Shown here: in pieces, positions 1-8,785 of the stretch
Layout of the letters: each line of letters starts with the position of its first letter
Numbering within the stretch: position 1 is the first letter of the stretch
NCBI GenBank assembly: GCA_015231925.1
Contig: JADGAQ010000021.1
Span: 1 to 33,753, forward strand
Length of the DNA stretch: 33,753 nt
Origin: Magnetococcales bacterium
Lineage (GTDB): Bacteria; Pseudomonadota; Magnetococcia; Magnetococcales; JADGAQ01
Direction of reading: 5' to 3'
The notes under the pieces: generated by a model
The model's input: the letters and a program-made list of their open reading frames with translations, nothing else
What the model was told of the DNA's origin: nothing
Database searches by the model: none
Made by a program: the position numbers and the translations under genes

Positions 1-213
1 TGGGGGCACGGTCAACAGAAGGTCGAGGTCGGGATTGTGGGCCACGATGGGGGCTGACGAGGTGGTGGTCAGCAGGGTGATTTCGGAGTCGGGAAAGAGC
101 TTGCGCGCCAGTCCGAAGGCCGGCGTGGCCGCAACCAGATCGCCGATGGCGTTGAAATCGACGATCAGGATGCGGTGGCTTGCTGCCGATGGGGAAGAGG
201 GGGATTGGTTCAC
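1..213 (-). CDS. Glycosyltransferase family 9 (LPS heptosyltransferase-like), N-terminal part, cut by the window edge
   Basis: Reading the minus strand from a GTG at 213 gives 71 codons with no stop before the window edge. After a short Ser/Pro-rich leader the protein reads RILIVDFNAIGDLVAATPA, followed by an ARKLFPDSEITLLTT segment. This is the characteristic start of GT9 heptosyltransferases (WaaF/RfaF/WaaC): a beta strand, the I-GD-(L/V) loop, then the 'AxxLFPxAxIxLL' strand. Such enzymes move heptose from ADP-heptose to lipid A-core or other glycans at the inner face of the inner membrane. The GTG lies 30 bases after the stop of the upstream glycosyltransferase, in the same frame, and an in-frame TAG (that gene's stop) limits how far upstream the start can be. 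No ATG is available in between. Catalytic C-terminal half is outside the window, so the acceptor cannot be named. Confidence 0.72.
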   Translation of the reverse strand, partial: MNQSPSSPSAASHRILIVDFNAIGDLVAATPAFGLARKLFPDSEITLLTTTSSAPIVAHNPDLDLLLTVPP

Positions 214-243
214 ACGATATCCGATTGACGAATTGGTGTCCGG

Positions 244-1389
244 CTAACGATATTTGTCAACAATGGCTTTCATTTCCGTAATAAAACGCTCCCGCGAAAA
301 GCGTTTGGCCCGTTTTTCACAGGCTTCGCGCATGGAGAGGGCTGTTTCGGGAGTCATGCGGATGACAGCTTCCCTGATCGCCTCGGCAGAGGGGTCGGGT
401 GGCAACAAGATTCCGGTTTCCCCATCCAACACGGTTTCCCGCAAGCCTCCCTCGGCAACGCCGATGACGGGTTTTCCGGCGGCCATGGATTCGACCGGGG
501 AGATGCCGAAGTCCTCATTCTGCGGAATATAGATGGAAGCGAGGCATTTTCCCATCAGATCACGCAGGGTCTCGTCGGATACGGAGCCGGTAAACTGGAT
601 ATTTGCCGCACCGGCTGCCCGTTGCTTCAGGCTGTCCCATTCCGATCCGGTCGAGACCACGACCAGTCGTTTGTGCGGCATGCCCAGAAAGGCCTGCACA
701 ATGCGATCAACCCGCTTCAACGGAACCAGCCGGGCCGTGGAGAGATAGAACTCTTCCTGCTCGATCCAGTGGAAAAGATCGACATCGCAAGGTGGATAAA
801 CCACCACCGAGGGTTTTTCGAAAGAGTGTTTCACCCTGTCTTGGATGGTTTCGGAAATGGCGATGATCAAATCGACCTGTTTCACCGCCTGCTCGAAACG
901 CTTGCGCAATCCGGGAAGGACCAGGTGCATGAGGATTCTTTTCCCCCAGGAAGCATTCCGGTAGGTTTGTTGATATTGATCGTAAAAATCGCGTGGCGGG
1001 GTATAACAGTACCAAATATTCGGCCCGTTGCGGTGATTGTGGATGGCGAAGAGACAAACCCAGCCGCTGAAGATAATTCTCTGATATGTATTGATGAAAC
1101 GGGTTCTGTAGCGAAAATACAGAATGAGCATGAGTGTTTTGAACAAGGATGTGGGCAAGCGGCAATCCAGGGTGCGGAAGGAGCAGCCTCCCGGAAGGGA
1201 TATGTCGAAGCTGTTCCGGTTCAAGGTTCCGCTGAACAGATCGGTTTCCAGTCCGTAAGCCAGGGTGAGGGCCGTGCGTTCTCCGCCTCCCTTGAAGTCG
1301 AAGATATCGTGGATGACCAGGATGGGAGACTCGTCGGAGGGTTCGTGAGAGGCGTCATCGAGGGCGTTGTCCGTGGAAGTCTGGGTCAT
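244..1389 (-). CDS. Glycosyltransferase family 4 (GT-B fold)
   Basis: A 381-residue GT-B glycosyltransferase. The N-terminal domain carries a GGGER motif at residues 34-38, the usual donor/acceptor cleft glycine loop of GT4 enzymes. The C-terminal domain has STARLVPLKRVD (R220, K225, diphosphate-binding pair) and the E-x7-E motif (E292 and E300, within NEDFGISPVESMAAGKPVIG), which grips the nucleotide sugar. It would add one sugar to a lipid-linked glycan on the cytoplasmic face of the membrane. The ATG overlaps the flippase stop by four bases (ATGA), so the two are translationally coupled in one minus-strand operon. Length is normal for the family. Donor and acceptor sugars cannot be deduced. 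Confidence 0.9.
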   Translation of the reverse strand: MTQTSTDNALDDASHEPSDESPILVIHDIFDFKGGGERTALTLAYGLETDLFSGTLNRNSFDISLPGGCSFRTLDCRLPTSLFKTLMLILYFRYRTRFINTYQRIIFSGWVCLFAIHNHRNGPNIWYCYTPPRDFYDQYQQTYRNASWGKRILMHLVLPGLRKRFEQAVKQVDLIIAISETIQDRVKHSFEKPSVVVYPPCDVDLFHWIEQEEFYLSTARLVPLKRVDRIVQAFLGMPHKRLVVVSTGSEWDSLKQRAAGAANIQFTGSVSDETLRDLMGKCLASIYIPQNEDFGISPVESMAAGKPVIGVAEGGLRETVLDGETGILLPPDPSAEAIREAVIRMTPETALSMREACEKRAKRFSRERFITEMKAIVDKYR

Positions 1390-2771
1390 CGGTGCTTTCC
1401 GGAAGGATTATTATCCACACCACCTTGTGGCGCTGTCGGGGATGTCGCACGCAGGTGACTGTAGGTCAGAAGAATCACCTGGCGCAAGAGCCGAACATGA
1501 TGCAACGGATTGAAGGCCCGCAGGCTCATGGCCACCAGCGGCCGTGTTGACGGAAAGAACAGGGGAAAGAGAAAGGTACCCATGGCCTGGGCGATCAGGG
1601 TGGCGAATGCGGCCCCCTGCAAACCGTGGCGGGGGATCAGAACCATGTTCAAGGCGAGGCTGGTTACGGCTCTCAACAGGACAAATATCAGATAATAGTT
1701 CTGCTTTTGTTTGGTAATGGTCCAGAGATAGGTGGCTTGTCCGACGGCATAAAAGAGTCCGGCCCAGATGTGGATGGACAATACCACTGCAGAAGAGGCG
1801 TAGTCGGGGCCAAAGAGCAGTGGAATGACGGTGGGAGCGAGCAGGGAGGTTGGCAGGGCGATGGTGATGCCGGTCAGGGCCAAGGCCACGTAAAGCTCCT
1901 GAAGGTGGCTCGCAAAGGCCGCAGGCTGTTTGCTCTCCATTTCGCTCAATTTGGCCAGAAAAGCCGTTGCCAGGATGGCGGGCAGGAAATACCAGGCTTC
2001 GGAAACCATGATGGCTGCCGAATAGAGGCCCACGGCCCGGTCATCGAGGAAGTGACGGATGAGAATCTGATCCAGGCGGGAACTGAGGACGAAAAAAAAG
2101 GAGGAGAGCCACAGGGGCCAGGATTCCCGCAGCAGGTCGCGGGCCGTATTTCCGTTGAACTGCCAGGCTGAACCGGCGGAGCCGTAGCGGCGATAGGCGA
2201 TCACCAATCCGGTCGCCCAGACCCCCAGGTCGATGACCAGGACTCCCGAGAAGGCCGCCAGCGGGGCCCCCAGAAGGATCAACAGCAGCTTGGCGGCGTT
2301 GGTCGCGCCGGTTGAGGCATGCTTGGCAAAGGCATTGTACTTCATTTTATTGATGGCGGTGAAATAGTCCCCGATCAACAAAAATGGCGTGGTCAGAATA
2401 CTGAGCGACATGATCAAAATGATGATCCGGAGGGTGTCGTCCTCAATAAACAGGAAAACAAACAGACACAAAACGGCTTCGGAAAAGAGGGCTGCCACCC
2501 CCTGCAAGACAAATCCCGTCCCCAGCAGAATGTTGGCCGGAGAAAATACCGCACGGCGACACAGGGGCATTCCCATGCCGAGGACGGAAAATTGTAGAAA
2601 GAGCAGCACGAGGCTCAAGGAGTAGTTATAGATACCGTAGTCCGTGGGGGAGAGATAGCGCACCAGAAGCATACCCACGACGATATTCACCAAAATACGC
2701 AAGGCTTCCGCCGCCCAGGACCAGACCATGCCGGAAGAGTCGATCCTTCGGGTGAGCGGTTCCTCGTCCAT
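1386..2771 (-). CDS. Wzx-type polysaccharide flippase (MATE/MVF superfamily)
   Basis: A 461-residue protein made almost entirely of hydrophobic segments, about 12-14 by eye, beginning with WSWAAEALRILVNIVVGMLLVRYLSPTDYG. That 'RxLxPxDYGxY' ending of the first helix is typical of Wzx/RfbX O-antigen and exopolysaccharide translocases. These move undecaprenyl-diphosphate-linked repeat units across the inner membrane. The ATG at 2771 is chosen. A TTG at 2807 would overlap the preceding gene's stop (TTGA) and add twelve residues, and cannot be excluded. The 3' end overlaps the GT4 gene by four bases. The neighbouring glycosyltransferases support a role in exporting the glycan they build. No Wzy polymerase is obvious, although the two GT-C-like proteins further along could include one. 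Confidence 0.88.
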   Translation of the reverse strand: MDEEPLTRRIDSSGMVWSWAAEALRILVNIVVGMLLVRYLSPTDYGIYNYSLSLVLLFLQFSVLGMGMPLCRRAVFSPANILLGTGFVLQGVAALFSEAVLCLFVFLFIEDDTLRIIILIMSLSILTTPFLLIGDYFTAINKMKYNAFAKHASTGATNAAKLLLILLGAPLAAFSGVLVIDLGVWATGLVIAYRRYGSAGSAWQFNGNTARDLLRESWPLWLSSFFFVLSSRLDQILIRHFLDDRAVGLYSAAIMVSEAWYFLPAILATAFLAKLSEMESKQPAAFASHLQELYVALALTGITIALPTSLLAPTVIPLLFGPDYASSAVVLSIHIWAGLFYAVGQATYLWTITKQKQNYYLIFVLLRAVTSLALNMVLIPRHGLQGAAFATLIAQAMGTFLFPLFFPSTRPLVAMSLRAFNPLHHVRLLRQVILLTYSHLRATSPTAPQGGVDNNPSGKHR

Positions 2772-2803
2772 GGTAGCCGTCTCTGAAAGGGTTGTCGGGA
2801 AGG

Positions 2804-3877
2804 TCAAATGGTTCCGGAGGGTGGTTCGTTCCGACCAGGCGGATCGATCAACGGTTGCAGACGCGGTTGATCAAACCGGATCGGAGAGGAGGAAATACCC
2901 AACAGGGCCTTGAAGAACGGGGGAAAATAATACCGGAGCGTGGTCGAAAAGAAGACCGTGGTATCCAGCAGGCCCAGGCCGGAACGATGCTTCAGCCAGC
3001 CGATGACCAGGCCCGTTCCGGCCAGAGCCAGGAGGGCCGCATGGATCCAGAGATGGTATTGCCAGGAAACGCCCAGTACCATAAATAACGATAGAACGCC
3101 AACTGGCGGCACAAAGTGGATCAGCCGGAAGAAGCCATGAAGGCGCACCACTTCCGCCTGGGAGCGTCCGTAGCTGCGCAACATGTTGATCCAGCGGGCG
3201 GGGGTATTCACCCGGTGGTGAAACACCCTGGCCTGCGGTTCGAACCAGAGGCGGTAGCCCAGATTTTCCAGTCGCTTGTCGAGTTCCACATCCTCTCCCG
3301 GAAAGAGCCCTGGTCGGAATCCTCCCACCTCCAGCAACAGGCGGCGGGGATAGGAGGCGTTGCAGGAGGCATTGTGCAACACCGGGCAGGCTGCGGCATG
3401 GGGTTTGACATAGTCTCCCACCAGGCCCACGGCACGGAGATAGCGGTCCACCTTGCGGGCGAAGGGCGGATCCCCGGGATGGCCGAATTGACTGCCGCCG
3501 ACGCCGCCGAATCGTTCCCCGGCCTTGGCCATATGGTGTTGCACCAGGGAGCGGACCCAGCCGGGGTCGGCCTCGCAATCGGAATCGGTAAAGGCGCAGA
3601 TCTCCCCTCGGGCCTGAAGGATGCCGAGGTTGCGAGCCGTGGAGGGTCCGCGATTCTCCTGTTGACACAGACGAACCGCCGGAAATTGTCGCACGACTGC
3701 CGCCGTTTGATCCGTGGAGCCGTCATCCACTACCACGACTTCCAGGGATTCCGGGGGATAATCCTGGTCCAGCAGGGACTGGATGCAGGGGGCGATACGG
3801 TCGGCATCATTGTAGACACAGACGATGACCGAAACCATCGGTGGAGGGGTGGCGAGGGGGAAGCTCATCTTGCGCAT
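2804..3877 (-). CDS. Glycosyltransferase family 2 with C-terminal membrane segments
   Basis: 357 residues. The N-terminal GT-A domain shows SVIVCVYNDADRIAPC, the VVVVDDGSTD motif (D51-D52) and a DSD metal-binding motif at 98-100 (FTDSDCEADP). FPGEDVELDKRL around 192-202 supplies the 'ED' catalytic-base region of GT2 enzymes. Two to three hydrophobic segments between about residues 240 and 310 anchor it to the membrane, followed by a Pro-rich tail. It would transfer a nucleotide-activated sugar to a membrane-bound acceptor, as a chain-initiating or extending enzyme. ATG at 3877 is used; a second ATG lies three codons in. The 3' end abuts the flippase gene, so heptosyltransferase, GT4, flippase and GT2 form one compact operon. 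Confidence 0.88.
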   Translation of the reverse strand: MRKMSFPLATPPPMVSVIVCVYNDADRIAPCIQSLLDQDYPPESLEVVVVDDGSTDQTAAVVRQFPAVRLCQQENRGPSTARNLGILQARGEICAFTDSDCEADPGWVRSLVQHHMAKAGERFGGVGGSQFGHPGDPPFARKVDRYLRAVGLVGDYVKPHAAACPVLHNASCNASYPRRLLLEVGGFRPGLFPGEDVELDKRLENLGYRLWFEPQARVFHHRVNTPARWINMLRSYGRSQAEVVRLHGFFRLIHFVPPVGVLSLFMVLGVSWQYHLWIHAALLALAGTGLVIGWLKHRSGLGLLDTTVFFSTTLRYYFPPFFKALLGISSSPIRFDQPRLQPLIDPPGRNEPPSGTI

Positions 3878-3888
3878 CGGTTCAGGAA

Positions 3889-3950
3889 GACGGGGGTTCG
3901 GAAGGGATTATCCCCCCCGACGGGTCCAGGGCAGCGCCCTGGGACTTTCC
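3889..3950. repeat. Intergenic hairpin pair (short palindrome family B, copy 1)
   Basis: Two adjacent dyad symmetries lie between the radical SAM gene and the GT2 gene. The first runs about 3889-3925, centred on GGGATTATCCC, with flanking TTCGG / CCGA complements. The second is a GC-rich stem, GTCCAGGGC / GCCCTGGGAC with an AGC loop, at about 3924-3946. The first resembles the hairpin at 30872-30912 (shared ACGG-GG-CGG...GATTAT...CCCCCCGAC), so it is a dispersed repeat. Position within a minus-strand transcript suggests RNA processing, attenuation or a weak terminator. No U-tract follows on the minus strand. Confidence 0.5.
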
Positions 3951-4004
3951 CTTTTGCCGTTGATACGGTCATGATGCCCGGTGCGGGGTTCTGAACGGTT
4001 ACCA

Positions 4005-5468
4005 TCACTTTTTGGTGACCAGATAATGGACGAAATTGCGAAAACCCCGCAGCTTGCGGTAGAGGTCTGTTTTGGAGCGCGTGGCCATCAGGAAGCGCCA
4101 CATGTAGGAGGGGCGGAAATAGAATTGTTTCAGCCCCTTGTCGACATACTCCTCGACCTTGCTTTTGGACAGTCCGGGGTATTCCACCACCGCTGATTGT
4201 TCGCCGTCCTCCTGCAGCCACTGGTCCCACCGTTTGGCGCGCAGCAGGTTGTTTTTCTCCAGGATGTCGAAATATTCCGTTCCCGGATAAGGCACGGCGC
4301 TGCTGAACTGGACCGTATCCAGAGGATTGCGCAGGGCGAAGTCGATGGTCTCCTGCATGGTGGCTTCGGTTTCGCCCGGCATGCCGAGCACGAAACAGCC
4401 ATGGACCTGCAGGCCAACCTCTTTGGCGATGCGGATGAACTGTTCCATTTTGGGTACGGCGATCTGTTTGTTCATGCTGTCGAGCATGACCTGGGAGCCC
4501 GACTCGAAACCGACCAGCACCAGGCGGCAACCCGCCTCCCGCATGTGGCGCAACAGCGCCGCGTCGGTGACGTCGGCGCGGGAGTTGACCGAAAAGGTGC
4601 AGTTCAGTTTGCGGGCGATGATCAGATCACACAGCTTGTGGGCTCGTTGCCGGTTCACCGTGAAGGTGTCGTCTTCGAAGAAGAACTCCCCGTTTTTGAC
4701 CTCCGGCCAGTTTTTCAGCACCCATTCCATCTCGGCCACGATGCTTTCCGGGGAGCGGAAGCGATATTTGTGGCCGTGCATGACCTGGGGCCAGAGGCAG
4801 AACTTGCAGGTATAAGGACATCCCCGCCCCCCGATGACGGTCACATAGGGGTGGAGTTTGCCGCCGTCGAAGTAGTCGTTCAGATCGAGGTGGTTCCAGG
4901 CCGGGAAAGGCAACTCGTCCAGATTTTCGATGATGGGGCGGGGTGCGTTGCGCTGGAAGAGGCCTTCTCCATCCAGATAGGCCAGTCCCGGAATGGTCGA
5001 CAGATCGCGATTTTCGCCGTCCAGTTCATGGGCCACATAATCCCGCACGGTGTATTCGTACTCTCCGACGGCAATGGCATCCACTGCGCCGGCGGCGTTG
5101 CGCAGCGTCTCCTCGGGACGACTGGAGCCGTGGGGGCCCACGAAGAGTACCGTGGCGCGGGGGCTCTCCTCCTTGACGATTCTGGCGCAGTCGATGTCGG
5201 AATAGATCGAGGGGGTGGTGGTGTCGAGAACCACGACGCGGGGTTGTTTCTGGCGGACGAGTTCGCGCAGCTTCTCCTTGCCCCAGAATTTGGCCGGAAA
5301 GTCGTACAATTCGACATCCACCCCGGCTTTTTCGAGAATGGCGGTGGTGTAGGCCAACCAGTCGGGAGCGCGCAGCACCCGGCCACGGGTGCGGGCGGCC
5401 CAGCGTTGAGCGCGGTTGAAATTCTCCACGAACGGCTCGTTGATTACCAAAACTTTGTTTGTGTCCAT
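4005..5468 (-). CDS. B12-binding-type radical SAM protein (BchE/HpnP-like architecture)
   Basis: 487 residues. Residues about 1-150 form a Rossmann-like cobalamin-binding-type domain (VLVINEPF..., VVVLDTTTPSIYSDID, VLFVGPHGS, AIAVGEYEYTV). The canonical DxHxxG cobalamin ligand motif is not visible, so B12 may bind base-off or not at all. The radical SAM core follows, with the CxxxCxxC cluster C217-PYT-C221-KF-C224 and downstream FEDDTF and GFESGS motifs typical of the family. Such proteins methylate or rearrange lipids, sugars or tetrapyrroles; the substrate here is unknown. The ATG at 5468 has AAGGA just upstream; an in-frame TTG at 5483 is less likely. It sits inside a glycan cluster, between a GT2 and a palindromic repeat, which suggests modification of a glycan or lipid carrier. 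That last point is inference. Confidence 0.85.
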   Translation of the reverse strand: MDTNKVLVINEPFVENFNRAQRWAARTRGRVLRAPDWLAYTTAILEKAGVDVELYDFPAKFWGKEKLRELVRQKQPRVVVLDTTTPSIYSDIDCARIVKEESPRATVLFVGPHGSSRPEETLRNAAGAVDAIAVGEYEYTVRDYVAHELDGENRDLSTIPGLAYLDGEGLFQRNAPRPIIENLDELPFPAWNHLDLNDYFDGGKLHPYVTVIGGRGCPYTCKFCLWPQVMHGHKYRFRSPESIVAEMEWVLKNWPEVKNGEFFFEDDTFTVNRQRAHKLCDLIIARKLNCTFSVNSRADVTDAALLRHMREAGCRLVLVGFESGSQVMLDSMNKQIAVPKMEQFIRIAKEVGLQVHGCFVLGMPGETEATMQETIDFALRNPLDTVQFSSAVPYPGTEYFDILEKNNLLRAKRWDQWLQEDGEQSAVVEYPGLSKSKVEEYVDKGLKQFYFRPSYMWRFLMATRSKTDLYRKLRGFRNFVHYLVTKK

Positions 5469-5496
5469 CGAATCCTTCGCCAATGCGTGCCAGGCC

Positions 5497-5705
5497 TTTT
5501 AATGTATTATCTTTTAAGTATCAAAAAAAGAAAATGTTCTATCTTTTGACGTGTTGTTTATTCTTCACTTAGATCGTTCCATATGATTGCTTCGTCGTTT
5601 TGCAATCAGTTCTTCGAAAAATAGTCCATCCTCTGGTTTATAATTAAAAAGTCAAAGGACAGAACATTTCCTTTTTTTGATACTAAAAAGATAACAGATT
5701 GAAAA
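5497..5705. repeat. Large palindromic element (family A), copy 1
   Basis: The left arm (5497-5550) and right arm (5651-5705) are near-perfect reverse complements over about 54 bases. Both contain the core GTATCAAAAAAAG-AAATGTTCT. A 100-base centre separates them. Part of the centre (5564-5580) matches the centre of copy 4 (29932-29948) at 14 of 17 positions, all differences being transitions. The right arm ends 17 bases from the stop of the minus-strand GT2 gene; the left arm ends 29 bases from the radical SAM start. It has no coding potential. Possible roles are a MITE-like element, a long-stem terminator or a processed RNA hairpin. Confidence 0.85.
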
Positions 5706-5721
5706 GAATCCGTTGTTTTGA

Positions 5722-6867
5722 TTACCGGCGTTTCTTGATGACCATGCCCAGCAGAAAGGATCCGAACAACACGTTCAGTCCCAATACCACCAGGCCCGTC
5801 GCCACAAAGGAGAGATGCACCGAATCACCCATGGGTGCATCCACCTCCAGCCAGCGAACCAGCAGGTTCAGGTCGATGCCAAAACCGGTGAGCATCATGA
5901 CCAGCCCCAGCAACAAGCCCCGATCAACCGAAAAATGAGTGCGCAGCCAGGAGATGAGCCGGTCTTCCAGATGGGGAGACTGACTGACCAGCACCGCTTT
6001 GGCGATCAACCCGAGATTGAGAATATTGAACCCCGCCAGGGTGAAGAGCAGACCCATGGCCAGAAAATGGGGCCCCATGAACATCCCGAAGAGGTGGCTC
6101 GGGCCCTCGATCAGCAGCGCCTGGAATATAAGACCACAAAGGAAGAGAAAAAATCCCGGCACCAGGTAGAGATAATTGGGAGCGTAGGTCATGATGAAGC
6201 TCAAATGACGCCAGCCATCCCGAAAGGTGCGCAGATGCGGTTTGCGGTTACGCTTGTCCGGAAAGAGGTCGATGGGCACTTCTCCCATGCGCACCTTTTC
6301 CCGGGCCGCGCGAATGACCATCTCCGTGGCGAATTCCATTCCCTCGGTGGTGGGTTTCATGCGATCGATGGCCTCGCGGGTGAAACCGCGCATGCCACAG
6401 TGAAAATCGTAGACGGGAATGTTGTAAAAAAGGGCCGAAATGCGGGAAAGAACCGGGTTGCCCACGTATTTGTGCAGAAAGGGCATGGCGTTGGGGTGGA
6501 TGGTGCCCTTGAAGCGGTTGCCCATGACAAATTCGCAACCCTCGCGCCACTTGTCGATGAAAGGCTTCAGGTTGCTCCAGTCATAGGAGTCGTCGGCATC
6601 GGCCATAATGATGAAACGGCCTTTGGCCCCGCCGATGGCGGCTTGCAGGGCGGCCCCGTAGCCTGGAACCGGTTGATGTACGACCCGGGCGCCCATGCTT
6701 TCGGCGATTTCCACGGAGCGGTCGGTGGAGCCGTTGTCGCCCACCACGATCTCCCCGGCAATGCCCAGCTCCCGAAAGGAGCGCCAGATTTTCTCGATGC
6801 AGAGGGGCAAGGTCCTCTCTTCGTTCAAGCAGGGCAGGATGGCGGAAACTTCGACAGCGGAATTCAA
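5722..6867 (-). CDS. GT2 polyprenyl-phosphate glycosyltransferase (DPM1/GtrB-like) with four membrane helices
   Basis: 381 residues. The N-terminal GT-A domain has SAILPCLNEERTLP, VVGDNGSTD (D44-N45) and MADADDSYDW (residues 88-97, metal site). GMRGFTREAIDRM at 158-170 completes the DPM1/GtrB-type signature. Four membrane helices follow at about 231-253, 263-290, 317-340 and 351-376, ending in a KKRR tail. Enzymes of this kind load a sugar from a nucleotide donor onto polyprenyl phosphate. The lipid-linked sugar then feeds GT-C enzymes on the periplasmic side, and two GT-C-like proteins lie directly upstream in the same orientation. The start is a TTG at 6867, preceded by a strong AGGGGGA ribosome-binding site and an in-frame TAG; there is no nearby ATG. 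Confidence 0.87.
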   Translation of the reverse strand: MNSAVEVSAILPCLNEERTLPLCIEKIWRSFRELGIAGEIVVGDNGSTDRSVEIAESMGARVVHQPVPGYGAALQAAIGGAKGRFIIMADADDSYDWSNLKPFIDKWREGCEFVMGNRFKGTIHPNAMPFLHKYVGNPVLSRISALFYNIPVYDFHCGMRGFTREAIDRMKPTTEGMEFATEMVIRAAREKVRMGEVPIDLFPDKRNRKPHLRTFRDGWRHLSFIMTYAPNYLYLVPGFFLFLCGLIFQALLIEGPSHLFGMFMGPHFLAMGLLFTLAGFNILNLGLIAKAVLVSQSPHLEDRLISWLRTHFSVDRGLLLGLVMMLTGFGIDLNLLVRWLEVDAPMGDSVHLSFVATGLVVLGLNVLFGSFLLGMVIKKRR

Positions 6868-6999
6868 AGCCGATTCCCCCTAGGTGTATTCAATGGGTCC
6901 GATTGGACGAATCCTGAAAATATCCTCCCATGATAGCCGTTGCCGCGCCTTGACGAAAGCGTATTCACGTTTCCCGCCGGCTGTTTCCGGGAGTCCGGC

Positions 7000-8748
7000 T
7001 CATGGTTTGGCGGACGTTTCCCGGAACAGGGCGGCGTTGCGGTCCAGATAGACCGTGCTGAGGCCGTATCGTCCGGCGAAGACCATATTGGGGAACTGAC
7101 GGGCCAGCAAGGCCTGGTTGGCGGTGGCGCCCCGGTTGGGCAGGTAGATGACCGGGTCGCGCAGGAACGGATCGTTGATCAGCAGGTCCTGCATGTAATA
7201 ACCGCCTTGCAGGCCCAGAAAGGTGATCTGCCGTTCGCCATCGCGTGACAGCACCGGCGGTCTCTGGGCCAGGTGTTCGCTGAGGAACTGATCCACCTCG
7301 TAAGCGCGCAGCCCGTTGCCCAGCAGCAGGCTCAGCAGGCCGAGCAGAGCCAGGCACGGTTTCCAAAGGGGGTTGCGTTTTTCGGCTTCCACCAGAAACA
7401 AAGCCCCCAGCAGGGGCAGAATGGCCCAGACGGAGTGGAAATAACGGTTTCCCCAACCATGTCCCTGGCTGAAGGGAATGAAAAAGAACAGGGCGAAGGT
7501 CACCAGGGCGGAGGCTGTCAACAGCCGCAGGGGGGAACCTTTGGGAATGAAGCGGATGGCCAGGAGCGCCAGAATCGGCAGTCCCGGAAGGGCCCAGGTG
7601 AACAGTTTCAGCAGCTCCATGAAACGAAAACGCAGCGATATGGCGTTCGGCAGGCTGAAGGTGTGGGCCACAATCGCCAGCGGCTGACGGATCAGGAGGT
7701 CGGCGAGAGAGAGTTCCTCCGTTGTGGAAGGCAGCCGGAGAGGACCGGGCGGAGGGGGCATGGGAATGGTTCCCCGCAGCCAGTACCAGCCGTAGCCGAC
7801 CACCAGGGACAACGGCAGATAGCCTCCGATCAGGGCGAGGAGCAGAGCCCATCGTTCCCGCCGCCACGCCAGCCAGACGATCCAGGGCAGGCAGAAGAGC
7901 AGGTGCGGCACGGGTTGGTGCAGCACCAGGGCCAAAGAGCCGGCGAGGCCCGCCAGAAAGGCGTGTTTCCGCGTTCCCTGCAGCAGCAGGGCCATGTACA
8001 GCAGGTTGAGGAAAAGGTGGGCCGCCATGGAGTAGTAAGAGATGGCGTAGACCCCGAAGACCGGAGAGGCCAGGGTGAAGAGGACCGCCCAACCGGCGGC
8101 TGCCGGATGCGGAATGAGCTTGTTGGCCAGATGACGGATCAGCAGCAGGGTGCCCGTGCCGAGCAGGGGATTCAGCAGCCAGGGCAGGCCGAGCTTGACG
8201 AACGGAGTGAGCAGCAGCGCCAGGCCCGGCCAGTAGATGGAGACCACCTCCCCGGTGATCGGCGAGGCCTTCAGAAAATAGTTGTTGAAACCCTTGATCA
8301 CCAGCCAGTCGACCATTTCAGGGGGGAAGAGCCCCGTCAGGCGACCTTCGGCGAAAATTTTGGCCTGGAACAGGGGCACGATCTCGTCCATGGCCAGGGG
8401 ATGGTTGTGATAGACGAAATAGCTGCCCAGACACAGCGAAACCAGGGTGATCGGAGCCACGGCGGGGTGGCTGCCCAGAAAGCGCAGCAAGTGATCCACC
8501 CGGTTCGGGGCCAGCCGGTGTCCGAAAAAGATGCCGATCAGCAGCAGCAGCGCGGCCAGAAAGCCGCCGGGAAGTTCGTGTCGAATGAACTGATGATAGA
8601 AAATATCCAGATTGTAAATGGAATCGTATTGGATGGAGAGGGCCATGACGATGGCCGCTTGCGCCAGGATCAGTCCTGGCAAAAGCAGTTGCAGCAGAAG
8701 CGGTCGACGCCCGTTTGAGGAGGGTGGGGAGGGGATCTCTTGCGACAT
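7000..8748 (-). CDS. Multi-spanning membrane protein, GT-C glycosyltransferase-like (ArnT/PMT type)
   Basis: 582 residues with about 11-13 hydrophobic helices. The first periplasmic loop carries an acidic pair (MDEIVPLFQAKIFAEGRL, D121-E122), which is the usual position of the catalytic Asp/Glu in GT-C enzymes. A FNNYFLKASPITGEVVSIYWPGLALLLTPF segment follows, resembling the ArnT/PMT 'sugar-lipid' loop. A soluble C-terminal tail of about 130 residues follows the last helix. Proposed role: transfer of a sugar from a polyprenyl-phosphate donor to a periplasmic acceptor, using the donor made by the GT2 enzyme just downstream. The ATG has GGAG eight bases upstream. Family is assigned by topology and the acidic loop motif, not by close similarity, so the exact reaction is unknown. 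Confidence 0.72.
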   Translation of the reverse strand: MSQEIPSPPSSNGRRPLLLQLLLPGLILAQAAIVMALSIQYDSIYNLDIFYHQFIRHELPGGFLAALLLLIGIFFGHRLAPNRVDHLLRFLGSHPAVAPITLVSLCLGSYFVYHNHPLAMDEIVPLFQAKIFAEGRLTGLFPPEMVDWLVIKGFNNYFLKASPITGEVVSIYWPGLALLLTPFVKLGLPWLLNPLLGTGTLLLIRHLANKLIPHPAAAGWAVLFTLASPVFGVYAISYYSMAAHLFLNLLYMALLLQGTRKHAFLAGLAGSLALVLHQPVPHLLFCLPWIVWLAWRRERWALLLALIGGYLPLSLVVGYGWYWLRGTIPMPPPPGPLRLPSTTEELSLADLLIRQPLAIVAHTFSLPNAISLRFRFMELLKLFTWALPGLPILALLAIRFIPKGSPLRLLTASALVTFALFFFIPFSQGHGWGNRYFHSVWAILPLLGALFLVEAEKRNPLWKPCLALLGLLSLLLGNGLRAYEVDQFLSEHLAQRPPVLSRDGERQITFLGLQGGYYMQDLLINDPFLRDPVIYLPNRGATANQALLARQFPNMVFAGRYGLSTVYLDRNAALFRETSAKP

Positions 8749-8785
8749 GGGGGTTCTCCGCAGGGGAATCGGGGTTGCCGGCGCG

